A stretch of 64,000 bases of DNA, from positions 24,695,384 to 24,759,383 of the forward strand of contig OX388317.1 of NCBI GenBank assembly GCA_947579605.1, read 5' to 3'. Position 1 is the first letter of the stretch. Every line of letters starts with the position of its first letter. Below, piece after piece: positions 46,544 to 57,609 of the stretch. The stretch comes from Athripsodes cinereus (taxonomy: Eukaryota > Arthropoda > Insecta > Trichoptera > Leptoceridae). The notes under the pieces are model-generated. The model ran no database searches and was not told the origin of the DNA. It saw nothing but the letters and a program-made list of their open reading frames with translations. The position numbers and the translations under genes were made by a program.

Positions 46544-47100
46544 TTATTTGAGAAATATAAAACAATAATTCATATTAAAATTATCTTTTTCTTTGACAAC
46601 CATTCATACCATTACCGTGGAACTAAAAATTTAATTCAATATGTTCCATGTCATTAGCATTATATTGATATAACATCGTTGCGTATTCAATAAGGAACAT
46701 GTGAATTCATAAATGTTTTGACATTTCCAGAATAAACTGCTTATAATGACATCACAACCATTTTATAGAGTGATTCTTAGAGACAAATATTAAAATTCAA
46801 TACTTCAAGAATAATATCACATGCCAATTAAAAGTCCAAATTGCAATTTTAATGCCTTAATGAACAGTTTTAAAAGAGTATGACCAAATAAAGCTGTGCG
46901 CACATGACTCTTTTTGAATATGCAATGACGATATCCGAATTTCTCTCTATACCTTTGAGTCCCTTGTAAAAATTTGGTCTCCCACTCTTGTATCACATAT
47001 AAAACGATTAACGTTTACAATTCAGCGATGAAACATGCTGCCTACTCTTAATATTTTATTTTTTATTGATACGGAGAGGACAATCTACATGTTTATTATG

Positions 47101-47303
47101 ACCGGTGTGGCGCGGAGGCTAACGCACTTGCCTTTGAGTCACGAGGTCCCGGGTTCGATTCCCAGCCAGGGCAAAATGAAGAATGACCTTTTTCAGATTG
47201 TCCTGGGTCTGGGTGTTACATGTATATGTGTATCGTCGTGTTAGTACCCATAATACAAGATTCATATCTTAGTTTGGGACTAGCTCGGTCTGTGTGAATT
47301 GTC
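47101..47303 (+). mobile_element. tRNA-derived SINE
   Basis: An A-box-like TGGCGCGGAGG (47108-47118) and a B-box-like GGTTCGATTCC (47152-47162) are correctly spaced for a Pol III promoter. A tRNA-unrelated body (TGTCCTGGGTCTGGGTG...) follows. An imperfect 15-bp flanking duplication is visible (around 47086-47100 and 47306-47321). The SINE is nested within a copy of the inter-exon repeat described at 36340. A second, reverse-oriented member is at about 6317-6480. Confidence 0.8.
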
Positions 47304-47782
47304 TGTACATGTTATGTTATGTGCAGCTAATCCTCTGTTTACCCCAATTGTTGGATATGCTGGGATGGTGTAATAGTGTAAATAATAGCAATTTCTCTCG
47401 ATTCCTTTGCGGGGCAATGGTTCAATTATTGATATTCTCTTTTGCTATTTTAATGTTAAAGTATCTAAAGTTTAAATAAAGTCATTTATGTGACAAATGT
47501 TAGAGAAAGTAAAAACTTTGTCAATTTGAAATCAAAAATGCAAAATTTAGTTATTTATGTGATGTGTATTACAATTAATGTAACAATTTTACTGTGCTCT
47601 TTCCATTCTGCGACTATCATATCAAACAGCCAAAGTTTGGTAGTCACAAGATGGGAACCTGGTGTGCTATTGGTTTTTTTTCAGCCTCTTATATCACATG
47701 TATTTTCTATATTGTACCACTGATAAATAATAATGATTTTAACTGTTAAATAGTAATTTGTATACCTTTAAATTATTTTCAG

Positions 47783-48015
47783 TTCAATACGTACAATCGA
47801 TGAGAAACAAAACACTGCTGATGATCAATTCATTTGCATTCAACAAACATTGTATTATTAATGGTAGACAAAGATGGACGTGTAATTTTAAGTCAAAAGG
47901 GTGCAAGGCCTCAGCTTACGATTTGGACGGTCGAGTACTCAAATTCACAACAAATCACAATCATGCTCCGCCGAAATATAAACATGTCAAAGGATATCAC
48001 ATTCTGGAAAAATAA
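47783..48015 (+). CDS. mod(mdg4): mod(mdg4)-type alternative 3' exon 22, FLYWCH finger
   Basis: The acceptor TTATTTTCAG ends at 47782. The exon encodes 77 residues, V-QYVQSMRNKTLLMINSFAF. It has Ala in place of the Thr of (Y/F)T(F/Y), and NF instead of SS after the first zinc Cys (WTCNFKSKGC, C-x6-C). x17 and HNHAPPKYK follow and it ends YHILEK-stop. It is divergent but the ligands are complete. The last third of the coding sequence has been tandemly copied downstream (48041-48310). Confidence 0.85.
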
Positions 48016-48040
48016 TCAGACTACGTGATCAAATTCACAA

Positions 48041-48313
48041 GTACTCAATTTCACTAGCAATCACAATTATGCTCCACCGAAATATGCACATGTCAAAAGA
48101 TATCACATTCTAGAAAAATAATCAGACTACGTTATCAAATTCACAAGCAATCACAATCATGTCCCACCAAAAAAAACGTGTCAAAGAATATCACATTCTA
48201 GAAAAGTAATCAGACTACGTGATCAAATTCACAAGTACTCAAATTCACAAGCAATCACAATCATGCTCCACCGAAATATACACACATGTCAAAGAATATC
48301 ACATTCTAGATAA
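48041..48313 (+). repeat. mod(mdg4): three degenerate tandem copies of the exon 22 3' end
   Basis: After the exon 22 stop, the segment containing AATCACAATCATGCTCC, AAATATACACATGTCAAAG and ATATCACATTCTAGAAA recurs three times, at about 48041-48145, 48146-48233 and 48234-48313. These copies include the HNH-PP region and the C-terminal codons plus about 35 bases of 3' flank, but lack the acceptor and the cysteine half. They cannot encode a finger and look like unequal-exchange debris. In the copies CTGGAA has become CTAGAA. Confidence 0.85.
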
Positions 48314-48999
48314 ATAATTCTCATACAACATTTACTATTGAATTGAGTTATTAATGAGCTATTTACTATGTTGATTACTATTTGATATAAGGTTTGTTTG
48401 CGACCGGTTTCGGTACTTGCACATACCATTGTAAATAGACAGCTATTGAAACTGGGCGCTGATAAATCTATCATAATGTTATAATTAACATATTTTGTAT
48501 GTAACAAACTCATTTTTTTAATTATTATGAATTCGGCCTGGATAATCTCAAAAAGTATGTATGAAAGTTTCATTAAAATAAAACAATTTAATCGAAATAG
48601 TTCGTTTTTATTTCAGAATTTGAACATACTAAACATTCAAAATTCATCCCTATTAGCTAGTTTATTATTTTTTGTTTGGCGTATTTCATGTACTTGTATG
48701 ATAGCTTATTCGAATGAACTCTGCAATTTTGTATGACAGTTTCAATAAAAGAAAAACTTCAATCAAAGAAACTCGTGATTTTATTTCTGAATTTAAACCT
48801 AGTTTTCATCTTAATTCATCCCATCCCGAGTAAACACACTATTTTTATTTCTAATAAATATTGATAGAGGTCAACTTCTACACTTCTATCAGCCTACACT
48901 TGGAAGTATCGAGCATGTGGTATCCTCACTAGGTATTCTGTAGCAATACCTACTCATGAATCTGTCATTGGGGTTTTTAATAGAGAAAATCGGAATCTT

Positions 49000-49150
49000 C
49001 GACATGTCGCCCGGTAGCTTAAAATGAAAAAGCATTCCTCGCGAAAGGGATAAATTGCGGGTTTAAGTCCCATCCAGGGTATTACCTAATAAGGTGACGT
49101 TGTCTTTTCTAAGCCTTATATGGCAGTTCCATTTGTTAAATTTACAAGTT
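49000..49150 (+). mobile_element. tRNA-derived SINE, second family, plus-strand copy
   Basis: It reads TCGCCCGGTAGCTTAAAATG, a degraded B-box GGGTTTAAGTCCC, then AAGGTGACGTTGTCTTTTC. It lies between exons 22 and 23. Confidence 0.7.
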
Positions 49151-49356
49151 CACACTAATCTCTATTCATACAGAAAAATTATTTGCGATGTGTAAGCCCA
49201 GCTGTACTTCCAGCGTTTTGAGAATCTTCCTGTGGTTATTCCAAGATAGATCAAACATTACTAGAATGAAATATTCTAATCTTTTATTTTTGTTTAAGTA
49301 TAAATAAGTAAATAGTCGTTATTTGTCTAATACAGATTTTTCACAAATATTTCTAG

Positions 49357-49589
49357 ATGGGTTTATAAACACTGTTAACGGTACGAGATTGCTCATGTTG
49401 AAGTCATTCACATACAACAAACATCATTTTGTCAAAGGTAAAGAAAGGTGGAGATGTTCATCTCGTCTTAAAGGATGCAAAGCCAGAGTTCTTGTGAAGG
49501 GTGATCAGATTGAGAACTGCATCAAGGAACACAATCATTCTCCACCAAAGTATATGAAGTTGTCTAGTGGATATTATATGAAATTGTGA
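49357..49589 (+). CDS. mod(mdg4): mod(mdg4)-type alternative 3' exon 23, FLYWCH finger
   Basis: The preferred acceptor is CAAATATTTCTAG, ending at 49356. The exon encodes 77 residues, D-GFINTVNGTRLLMLKSFTY. An earlier AG (49334-49335) is also in the common phase and would add seven residues. The finger is ERWRCSSRLKGC (C-x6-C), then x17 and HNHSPPKY, ending SGYYMKL-stop. AATAAA at 49703-49708 is a good candidate polyadenylation signal. It pairs with exon 24 by the SSRLKGCKA core. Confidence 0.87.
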
Positions 49590-50251
49590 TTACTTAGCTA
49601 AAACTGTGAAACTTTATAACAACTAACTTTACAAAATTGTCAAAACTTTGTAATTCTAATGTTTGTACATTTACAGAATGAAAATGCATGATTACAAATA
49701 TCAATAAACACAGAGGACTCTTGAGAATGTCAAACTGAGCTTTTGACGAAAGCGCTCGAGTTTTATTAAAAAAAATTAGTGAAAAATTATCTGTGTTTAT
49801 CAATATTAATATTTGCTTAGATTTAATTTAATATTTGCTAATTTTGTTTAAATTCCTAGAAAAGTTAAGTTTTTAAAGCACTTATTAATAAAAATAATTT
49901 ATTTTTATGGTTGAAATGTGTCACTAGCATTATTCTTTTTAAAATTCTATTATTTTTTGGATGAGTCATCGGTTTTTTACCATTTAATGGTGGTTTTATT
50001 TCAACTACCAACATTAATGAATCTTGATAGCCCATTATGAGATGCCCCTTAATGAATGAAATTCTCTTTTTTGTTTTGTTTTGTAAATATTGGTGTAATT
50101 ACTTTAATATTTATTTATTTTTTTGTTGTCCTCACAAAAAAAAATACTTGATTTAAATCATTTTCATACATTTTGTTAAGGGTTTCTATACTAATGGCCT
50201 AACTGTATGTATAAAACTGTTACAGATTATTCCAAAGCAATTACAACTTAT

Positions 50252-50627
50252 ACTTCCTAAATAAACATATTCGTCCACTTGCTCCAAACATTCATTTCCA
50301 ACCTTTATTTCACACATTGTTCTTTCACTCTCTCTTTCAAATACCATCACTTTCGTCTTTGTCACATTCATTTTCATCCCATTCATACTGCAACTTTCAT
50401 ATACAACTGACACAATCTTTTGTAAATCACTTTCACTCTCAGCCATTAATACCAAATCATCTGCATACATCAACGCATTCACACGGTTTCCATTCAGTTC
50501 AATGCCAACATCCATCTCTTTCAAAGGACGCATACAGTAGTCGAAAAAAAGGTTGAACAGCCATGGAGACATGACACAACCTTGCTTCACTCCTTTGGTG
50601 AGGACAAACCACTCGGAGAAGGCGTTA
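50252..50627 (-). pseudogene. LINE reverse transcriptase fragment (inverted 5' part)
   Basis: The minus-strand frame reads NAFSEWFVLTKGVKQG, SPWLFNLFFDYC and then LMYADDLVLMAES, with the YADD catalytic motif of reverse transcriptase. It continues through VYESCSMNGMKMNVTKTK to VDEYVYLGS. The N-terminal RT motifs, any endonuclease and the 5' end are absent, so this copy is dead. The open frame on this strand extends past 50627 only by chance. Confidence 0.88.
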
Positions 50628-52046
50628 TTAAGGGATGGTAGGTACGAAAGGGACATTGAAAAAAGAAAGGTGGCTGGTGCGAGAGTGAACGGTGCACTCC
50701 GAGCTATTGTTAGCAATAGCAATGTCTCGAACATGGCTAAAATGCTGGTGCACAACGCCATCCTCGTACCGACACTGATGTATGCAAGCGAGACTTGGAC
50801 ATAGCTGAAGAAGGACGAGAGTGGAATAAATGCAGTGGAGATGCGATCACTGAGAAGAATGGTAGGTAAAACATTGCGTGATAGAGTAAGAAATGAGGAT
50901 ATTAGAAGAATGAGTGGATGCAAGAGGAGTGTTTATTTATTTAACTTCTTTACACGGCAAAGCCTTTTACATGTTGAACAATAAAATAATAATAACAATT
51001 AAAACAATTTGACAGACGAAGACATTATACAGTTACAGTTTCATGCAAATAAATTAATGAAAAAAAGATATATATAATCTAAAACAAACTTCACATGCAG
51101 GTACAAAAGATTAATTGAATTTAAAATGATTTAAGACAAACAAAAAAATATATATATATACAACAAATGAGTGTGATTTATCAATAAAAATTAAAATATG
51201 TATACCTAGGACTAAAAATAAATTGTCAAAAGAAAATATTGTCAATTATAGTTTTAGAATCAAGAAATAAAATAGTCAATTTCGAAAAAAGTATGGTCAA
51301 AATAGAAACACAAAATCTTGAATTGAATTAAACTGAAATTATACTAAATAATTTGGAAAAGAAAAAAAAAACAAAAATGTGATCGATAAATTATGAAGAG
51401 ACGAACAAAAAAACAAATTTCAATATCAATATTTGAATTATTTAAAATTAAGGATATTTATATGTAAGTAAAAACAAATTCTGGAATATTTCAAGGTCAA
51501 CACAATATATGCAATCAAACAATAATGATGTAAGTCTCGAACATGGCTAAAATGCTGGTGCACAACGCCATCCTCGTACCGACACTGATGTATGCAAGCG
51601 AGACTTGGACATAGCTGAAGAAGGACGAGAGTGGAATAAATGCAGTGGAGATGCGATCACTGAGAAGAATGGTAGGTAAAACATTGCGTGATAGAGTAAG
51701 AAATGAGGATATTAGAAGAATGAGTGGATGCAAGAGGAGTGTTGTTGATAGAATGCGTGTAAATAAATTGAGATGGTTTGGTCATGTGGAACGAATGGAT
51801 GGTGTAAGATTGACGAAGAGGGTGTATTTATCTGAAAGAGAGGGTGTGAGGAAGCGCGGGCGTCCGAGAACCACGTGGCTTAACCACGTGGATCAAATTC
51901 TCAAGGACGGTCGCGTGTTAAGTAAGAGGAATCGGCGTGCATGTATGAGAAACTGGATGAATGTAGAGGAAGCGAAAGAAGTATGTAAGGATAGAGCGAC
52001 ATGGCGTTCCGTTCTCTCTGCCTACCCCACCTGGGACACGGCGTGA
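50628..52046 (+). pseudogene. LINE ORF2 C-terminal half, interrupted
   Basis: The plus strand reads RDGRYERDIEKRK, NGALRAIVSNSNVS and LVPTLMYASETWT, followed by a TAG stop where Trp is expected. It then reads INAVEMRSLRRMVGKTL, and after the nested insertion continues RMRVNKLRWFGHVERMDG, RKRGRPRTTWLNH and NRRACMRNWM, ending TWDTA-stop. The RW-GHV-RM and GRPR motifs are typical of the C-terminal region of RTE-like LINEs common in insects. Because 210 bp are duplicated around the nested insertion, the segment from VSNMAKML to CKRSV occurs twice. Confidence 0.85.
50934..51533 (-). mobile_element. 600-bp AT-rich retroposon-like insertion flanked by a 210-bp direct repeat
   Basis: The insert is bracketed by apparently identical copies of 210 bp of LINE sequence (50724-50933 and 51534-51743). 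Its left edge, TATTTATTTAACTTC, is the complement of an AAATAAATA-type 3' tail, so it is oriented minus. No ORF is visible. If this is a target-site duplication it is exceptionally long; unequal exchange is the alternative. Confidence 0.75.
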
Positions 52047-52864
52047 GGGTATAGTATAGTAGTATAGTAATTACAACTTATTCTAATACTGCGTCAGTGA
52101 TATGATATGTAATTCTTCCTAACATTAGTTTACAAAACTGTAACAAATTCACATAGTACTGTGACAGTTATATACAAAATCATTATTTACTTTCATTATG
52201 AATTTTTACAGAATTGTCATTCTTGTCATATTGTGTGGAGCATTATGCACTATTCAACTAAACTGTAACTATCCTAATTATTTATTTTATTTTAAAATAT
52301 TTGTACTTAATATCTAACCAAATTTATTAATTGTAATAACTTCATCAAAGGTTTATTTGTATTTAACTGAATTTTTATTTTTTTAGAGGATTATTTGTTA
52401 ATTTAATTAGATTTTTTGTTTTGTATTTTGAGAATTATTTATGTCAATTTATAGACTTAAATTATTAACACGTTTAATAAATAGAGAAAAATGAAATGAT
52501 ATTGTATTATTTGAACCAATCATAATCACTTTATACTGCAATAGTTTTCGAGTGTTCTGAAAAACGAAGAAATCTCAAAGCTTACGTGTTATGGAGCGAT
52601 TTTTATTTTATATACAGTTTTATACAGGACACATTTTGAAGTGTCCCTAAACTGACCATATCAAATATAATTTACGTGATATTTTACGATAACAGTACAC
52701 TCGAAAATTTAGAAATCTATTGAATTCTGGGCATTCCAAGATTTGACCCTAGCACTACTCACTATAAAATCATATAATCTAACTTATTAATTGGAGTATT
52801 TTTATATTCTCTTTTTTGTGCACTGAAAAACGTCGAATTGAAATGGTTTTATTTTTATTTTTAG

Positions 52865-53097
52865 TCAAGTATATATCTATCGGAGGCGGAAAGATATTGC
52901 TAATGATAGACCTATTCACATTCAACAAACATAACCTGTTCGCTGAGAGACAAACTTGGAGATGTTCATCTCGGCTCAAAGGATGCAAAGCTGTTGCCCA
53001 TATAAGGAATGACCATCTCGAGCAGTTTAGTGGTGACCATAATCACCCTCCACCTCAATATGTTAAATTATCTAACGGCAATTACGTCAAATTGTAA
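52865..53097 (+). CDS. mod(mdg4): mod(mdg4)-type alternative 3' exon 24, FLYWCH finger
   Basis: The acceptor TTATTTTTAG ends at 52864. The exon encodes 77 residues, V-KYISIGGGKILLMIDLFTF. The finger is QTWRCSSRLKGC (C-x6-C), then x17 and HNHPPPQY, ending NGNYVKL-stop. The Arg before Trp, kept in nearly all cassettes, is Thr here (ERQTWRC). A candidate AATAAA lies at 53433-53438. The LINE insertion lies between this exon and exon 23, its closest relative. Confidence 0.86.
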
Positions 53098-54916
53098 AAA
53101 AACATATTTCGGCGTTCTCTTTGTTATTTGTTGTATTGTTGTTTTTATGCTGCCTAGCAAAAAATACTATAATGGAAAATATAACATATTTTGACAAATG
53201 CTACATGTTAAAAACCTGGAGAGAGAATTATTGTAATGTGAAAGACCAACCATGTAAAGCAGACCCCCTCAATCTGTAGAGTAATGAATACAAGAGAATA
53301 GCACAAAGTGATTGATATATTTGTCAGAAGATCGTTATTCTCAATTATGTGGAAGTCTACGAAAAAGACGGAGTGAGAATATACATGTAGTAAAACAAAA
53401 GTCGAACTAATGTTACGTGTAACTAATCTCGAAATAAACTAATGTTACACACAGTGATCATGAAACGAACAAATGTTAATTATTGTAGTATTAATTTTAC
53501 TATTAATTGAATTCTGATAGGTATTATTATATTTTTATTTTATGTTATATTTTAAATTATTGTTGTGTCAGATTTCTCAATTGTAATATAATTGATTTTA
53601 ATTTGAATTTATGATTTGGCAAAGGACAATTAGTGTATTGTGTCTGATTTCGATGTTTGATCAAACTTGTAACACTTTTAAAGGATTTTTGTGTTAGCTC
53701 CAATAGTAAGTTGTTAATTCCACATACTTGGAATGACACATACAAGAACAGATGTGTATCTATAATGTTTATGATATGCGATATGCTTACTGGTTGTAAC
53801 AGGGGACTTTGCTGGTCCTCCTATGTATGTGTATAATTATGTCAACATTATTTGTGATCTGACTGTTTGTATCCCTGTTAAAGATGTAAATAAATAAATA
53901 ATATAAAAACACAAAAACAACAAATTAATGTTATAAGATATCGAAGTACTAACTAAACAAATGTTGCGTTTAGCAAAACACAAAAGGAACAAATTTAATC
54001 AGTAGTTAACTAGTAGAAAACGAAGACAAGTGTTAAATGCAGTAGCCCAAAACACTGAAATGTTACATTCAGCTGCATAATTATTATATTTCTTTAGTAT
54101 TGTAGCAATTTTGGCTACTTTATTTTTTTATTTTTGATATTTGAAGATCTGACTTCGTAGAAATTCATTTTGTGTTTTGTTTAAATACTAATGTTATTAT
54201 TTTGCTTTTATGTTTAACTGTACTATGCACTAAAGCATTTTTATTAATTGTTTGTAAGTTATAACTTTATATAGAGAAAAAATTATAACTCAATATTGAA
54301 AAAAAAATAAAAAGCAAATGAACTTAAAAACAAAACCACAGTTTATTATTTCAATTACCTTAAAATCAGGGATGCTTTTTATCTCGAATGATTCAATATG
54401 ATGATGTGCAAGAGGAATAAAATAAATAAATATTTTTCTATGAAACACAGGAGATTTTTGATGCATAATCTTTTTGTATATGTATTGTTTATTATATTTT
54501 GAACCAGTCTAGATTTATGATTCCAGTTGATTACACTCACCGATAGTCAACCTATTTGAATAGGTATTAACTAGGTAGGTATGTTGTACGAGTATATGGT
54601 ACACATACGTATGTGAATTTCCTTTTAGGAGTGCATGACATGGAGTTTCGACGCTTATGAATCGACTCAAGGCTTGGTTAAGAGTATTCTTGTTACCTAA
54701 GTAACATTCCCAATTCCTCTGTGTCATGTTTATCACATGACTTGATTTTTTTTTAAATTTGTATATATACGAGTATAATATTCATATCGATATTCCTGTG
54801 TTAGATTTATAGATCCTACGCTTTTTCCCATCGATTTGCATTATCAGGAAATTTTGAAAAATGTCTATTTTGAATTTTCAGTGATTTTACTAATATAACA
54901 CTTATCCAATTTTCAG
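53098..54916. other. exon-free interval 24-25
   Basis: AT-rich DNA with one copy of the GAACCA-type dispersed repeat (54495-54760). The segment 53395-54070 repeats the phrase AACTAATGTTAC/AACAAATGTTAA several times, a weak degenerate repeat. Nothing coding is seen. Confidence 0.45.
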
Positions 54917-55158
54917 AAGCAAACTTTATTCGCACATCAAACGGCAAGAGATTGCTGATGATTAATTATTACACATACAGCAAACAAACAAATATGGCTG
55001 GAGGAAAGGAGAGATGGACGTGTTCGTCTCAGAAGAAAGGCTGTAATGCCATAGCACATACAATTTACGGCATGGTGGTCTATTCTACAAATTACCATAA
55101 CCATCCACCTCCTAGATATGTAGAGTCATCTGATGGAGTTTACATCAAAGTTTCATAG
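54917..55158 (+). CDS. mod(mdg4): mod(mdg4)-type alternative 3' exon 25, FLYWCH finger
   Basis: The acceptor is a NAGNAG tandem (TTTTCAGAAGC): AG at 54915-54916 gives E-ANFIRTS, and AG at 54918-54919 removes one residue, both in phase. The exon encodes 80 residues with NGKRLLMINYYTYSKQ. The finger is ERWTCSSQKKGC (C-x6-C), then x17 and HNHPPPRY. It ends VYIKVS-stop. It is a near-duplicate of exon 27, although exon 26 lies between them. Confidence 0.87.
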
Positions 55159-56280
55159 AAAAATATTTAAAAGTTTTTCTGTAAAAGTATTCGAGAAATT
55201 TTCTTAATAATGTATATCAATTATTACTCACTAATTCAGCCAATATTGTTGGCAAATGGTGCTTGGTGGAAATTCATGTTGAATTTGTAAAAATGAAATA
55301 TTGGTTTTGCTGTTACAAGATTTTATTGATTAATGACTTTTTTATTATTATTTCTGGACAACATTAAAATGACGTTTACACGGCAAAGCATCTCAAGGAT
55401 ACTGTACAAATTATTTTGCAAATAAATATATACCTATTATTATTTTAGCCTGTTGATGAGAGTGAAAGTTTTTGAAAGCCGGTATGTGAATAATAAAGAA
55501 CTAAATACCGGTATTTTATTTTAACAATAACTTTAGGATTCTGTTAGCCTTCATTTTTCTTCAATTTTAAACATACTTAACCAATGAAATGTGTGTAAGT
55601 ATTCTATATTTTCTAGTGTAACTTTGTGGAAATCCATTGCAAAAGATTATATTTAAAGTTAAATTAAAAACACTTTCATTCCACTATGACTGTGACTGCA
55701 GAGTGATTCTCATTTATTGCAATGCCCGCTGATGCGGAATGCATGTAATGAGAGTGACCTATTGATGGCGTCGGGAATGACAAGGCGATATACGTCGCTG
55801 AATACTGGAGTGGCAAAGTCTAAAGTCCGGACCCGAAAAGTAAAGTAAGTAAGTATTCCACTATGAGAATTGTTTTAATTGTTAAAACACTCTCAACTAC
55901 AAGGTAGTCATCATCAGTAACATTACCTACTATTGTATCATAGCGGAATGTTAGTGTTTGTTTATTTAATTTTAAATATATTCTTTTATCTTTGAAATGT
56001 GTGTTTTCGTTTTGACAATTATACATGATCGTTGTTGATATTGTAATTATTAGTTCGGTGTTATTAATTAAAAATACATCCAAATTGAATGCAACACGTT
56101 TAAAGGATATAACTTATTAACTTTTTTAATGTTTTTTTTTAATATATTTTATATTAAATTTGTATATTATAAAAACTAACATGAAAAATATAAAAATCGT
56201 TGTGTGCTGTTTTATAGAGAAAGATTTTATGTATTTTGTTAATTATAATGTGTTAAAATATTGTTGTGATTAGAATATAA

Positions 56281-57218
56281 CACCCGAATTCATAGTCGTT
56301 ACTAGAGTATTCCTTGATACTTGAGTGCTAGCCAAGTAGCGTTTTTCATTTCATAGTCATATAAAACTAACCCAAGTAGTACTCAAGTACCTGTGAACCC
56401 CAAGTCGTCGACGGACACGACTAAAGTGTTACTTAGAAATGTCAAACGCCGTTTGATGTATTTTATTTTGCCTTTTTCTAGTAATTTACCTTAAATAAGG
56501 TATATAATGTGCAAACATACTATTTATAAATTAAATTATTTGCTAAATAAGTAATAAATACTTACATTATTAATAAATGTTTTAACAAAACATGATCGTC
56601 ATGTCAGATAACAATGCAAATGTTACATTTTGTCCAGATATTCGGCACTAATCTTTTTAATAATTAATGATTAATTTGCTAAATATGAATAAATCCATAA
56701 TTTATTTTAAACAAATTTCTTATATTATAATCTGAAACGCAAAACAAAACAAGACAACGGGACTGACGACAGGGAACCATAGAACAATAAACTTAAGTAC
56801 GGGGAACGACGACGGTTTGTCGTTTGTGATTTTTGAGGTTATGTTAAATGGCAGGCGAAGTGATGTATACTTCTTTTTCTATAATATAACAATAGTGCGA
56901 GGTTGTACATTTAATTATAATTTTATGTTTAAATTTACTTTAAAATGTTACGAAACAATATTTAGAAAGTACTAATCGAAAAATAACACAAAAATATAGA
57001 GTATAACCGTGTTTTTTATGCTTTAAACATAATTAAAAATACATTTTGTTTAGTGGCAATACGCCACAATTATATTTTCCCCACGACTCAAGCGTTAACT
57101 TAGCAAAGTAAAGGAGCAGTGTTTGTCTATAGAATGCATCCACATCTTGAGTATTGTTTTTTTACTTGAGTGCTCTTCGGCCAAGTATTACTCAAGTAAA
57201 CGACTATGAATTCGGGTG
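56281..57218. mobile_element. non-autonomous DNA transposon with TAA target duplication
   Basis: Matching inverted ends (CACCCGAATTCATAGTCGTT and its complement) bound a 938-bp AT-rich element flanked by TAA on both sides (56278-56280, 57219-57221). A TWA target duplication suggests the PIF/Harbinger superfamily. Sub-terminal ACTCAAGTA/TACTTGAGT motifs repeat at both ends. No transposase frame is present. It lies between exons 25 and 26. Confidence 0.85.
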
Positions 57219-57392
57219 TAAGTTTACTGTATTCAGGTGCATTATTTATGGGTGATTGGAGATCTATTCGAAGTTTACGAAAAGCTGGTAGCTCTGCTAA
57301 AAAGCTATCGATTTGTATGATTTTGGGTTTTCAATTTCGTTACTATTAGAAGTGCTTTTTACAGGCCGTGGTCTCGATAATTTATTACTAAA

Positions 57393-57609
57393 ACCAATCA
57401 GATATTTCGATTGGAGAATCATGCTTACACAGTGTAACATTGTGCAAAATGTAATTGGAAGAAGTGAGAAAGGCGTCCCAACGCTTACGAATTGGCTCTA
57501 GGCTGGCTTAAGTGAAAGCGTTGGGACGCCTTTCTCACTTCTTCCTATTACATTTTGCACAATGTTACCTTGTGTAAACATGGTTCTCCAATCGAAATAT
57601 CTGATTGGT
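57393..57609. mobile_element. MITE family M2 hairpin (ACCAATCAGAT ends)
   Basis: The arms of about 95 bp (ACCAATCAGATATTTCGATT, CAAAATGTAATTGGAAGAAG, GGCGTCCCAACGCTT) are nearly exact complements. Less regular relatives are at 4290-4540, 22771-22975, 25957-26165 and 45520-46080. They share CCAACGCTTACGAATTGG, GATCACTTTCGGTGTCC or CCAATCGAGGT-type segments. Confidence 0.82.

Larger units (their letters stand above)
50252..52068. mobile_element. 5'-inverted, truncated non-LTR retrotransposon (LINE)
   Basis: The 13-bp duplication AATTACAACTTAT flanks the element (50239-50251 and 52069-52081). The 5' part (50252 to about 50627) is on the minus strand and the 3' part on the plus strand. The RT reading runs continuously from VDEYVYLGS in the inverted piece to RDGRYERDIE in the direct piece. 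That is exactly the arrangement left by twin-primed L1-type insertion. The 3' end carries a short TATAG-type repeat tail. A second insertion (50934-51533) splits the direct half. Confidence 0.88.

Noticed and set aside
47101..47175. Possible tRNA gene on the plus strand
   Set aside because: Same reasoning: A and B boxes with a SINE body and an imperfect flanking duplication.
50186..50923. A 245-residue minus-strand protein
   Set aside because: Only the part up to about 50627 is reverse transcriptase; the rest is antisense of the plus-strand LINE half and open by chance.
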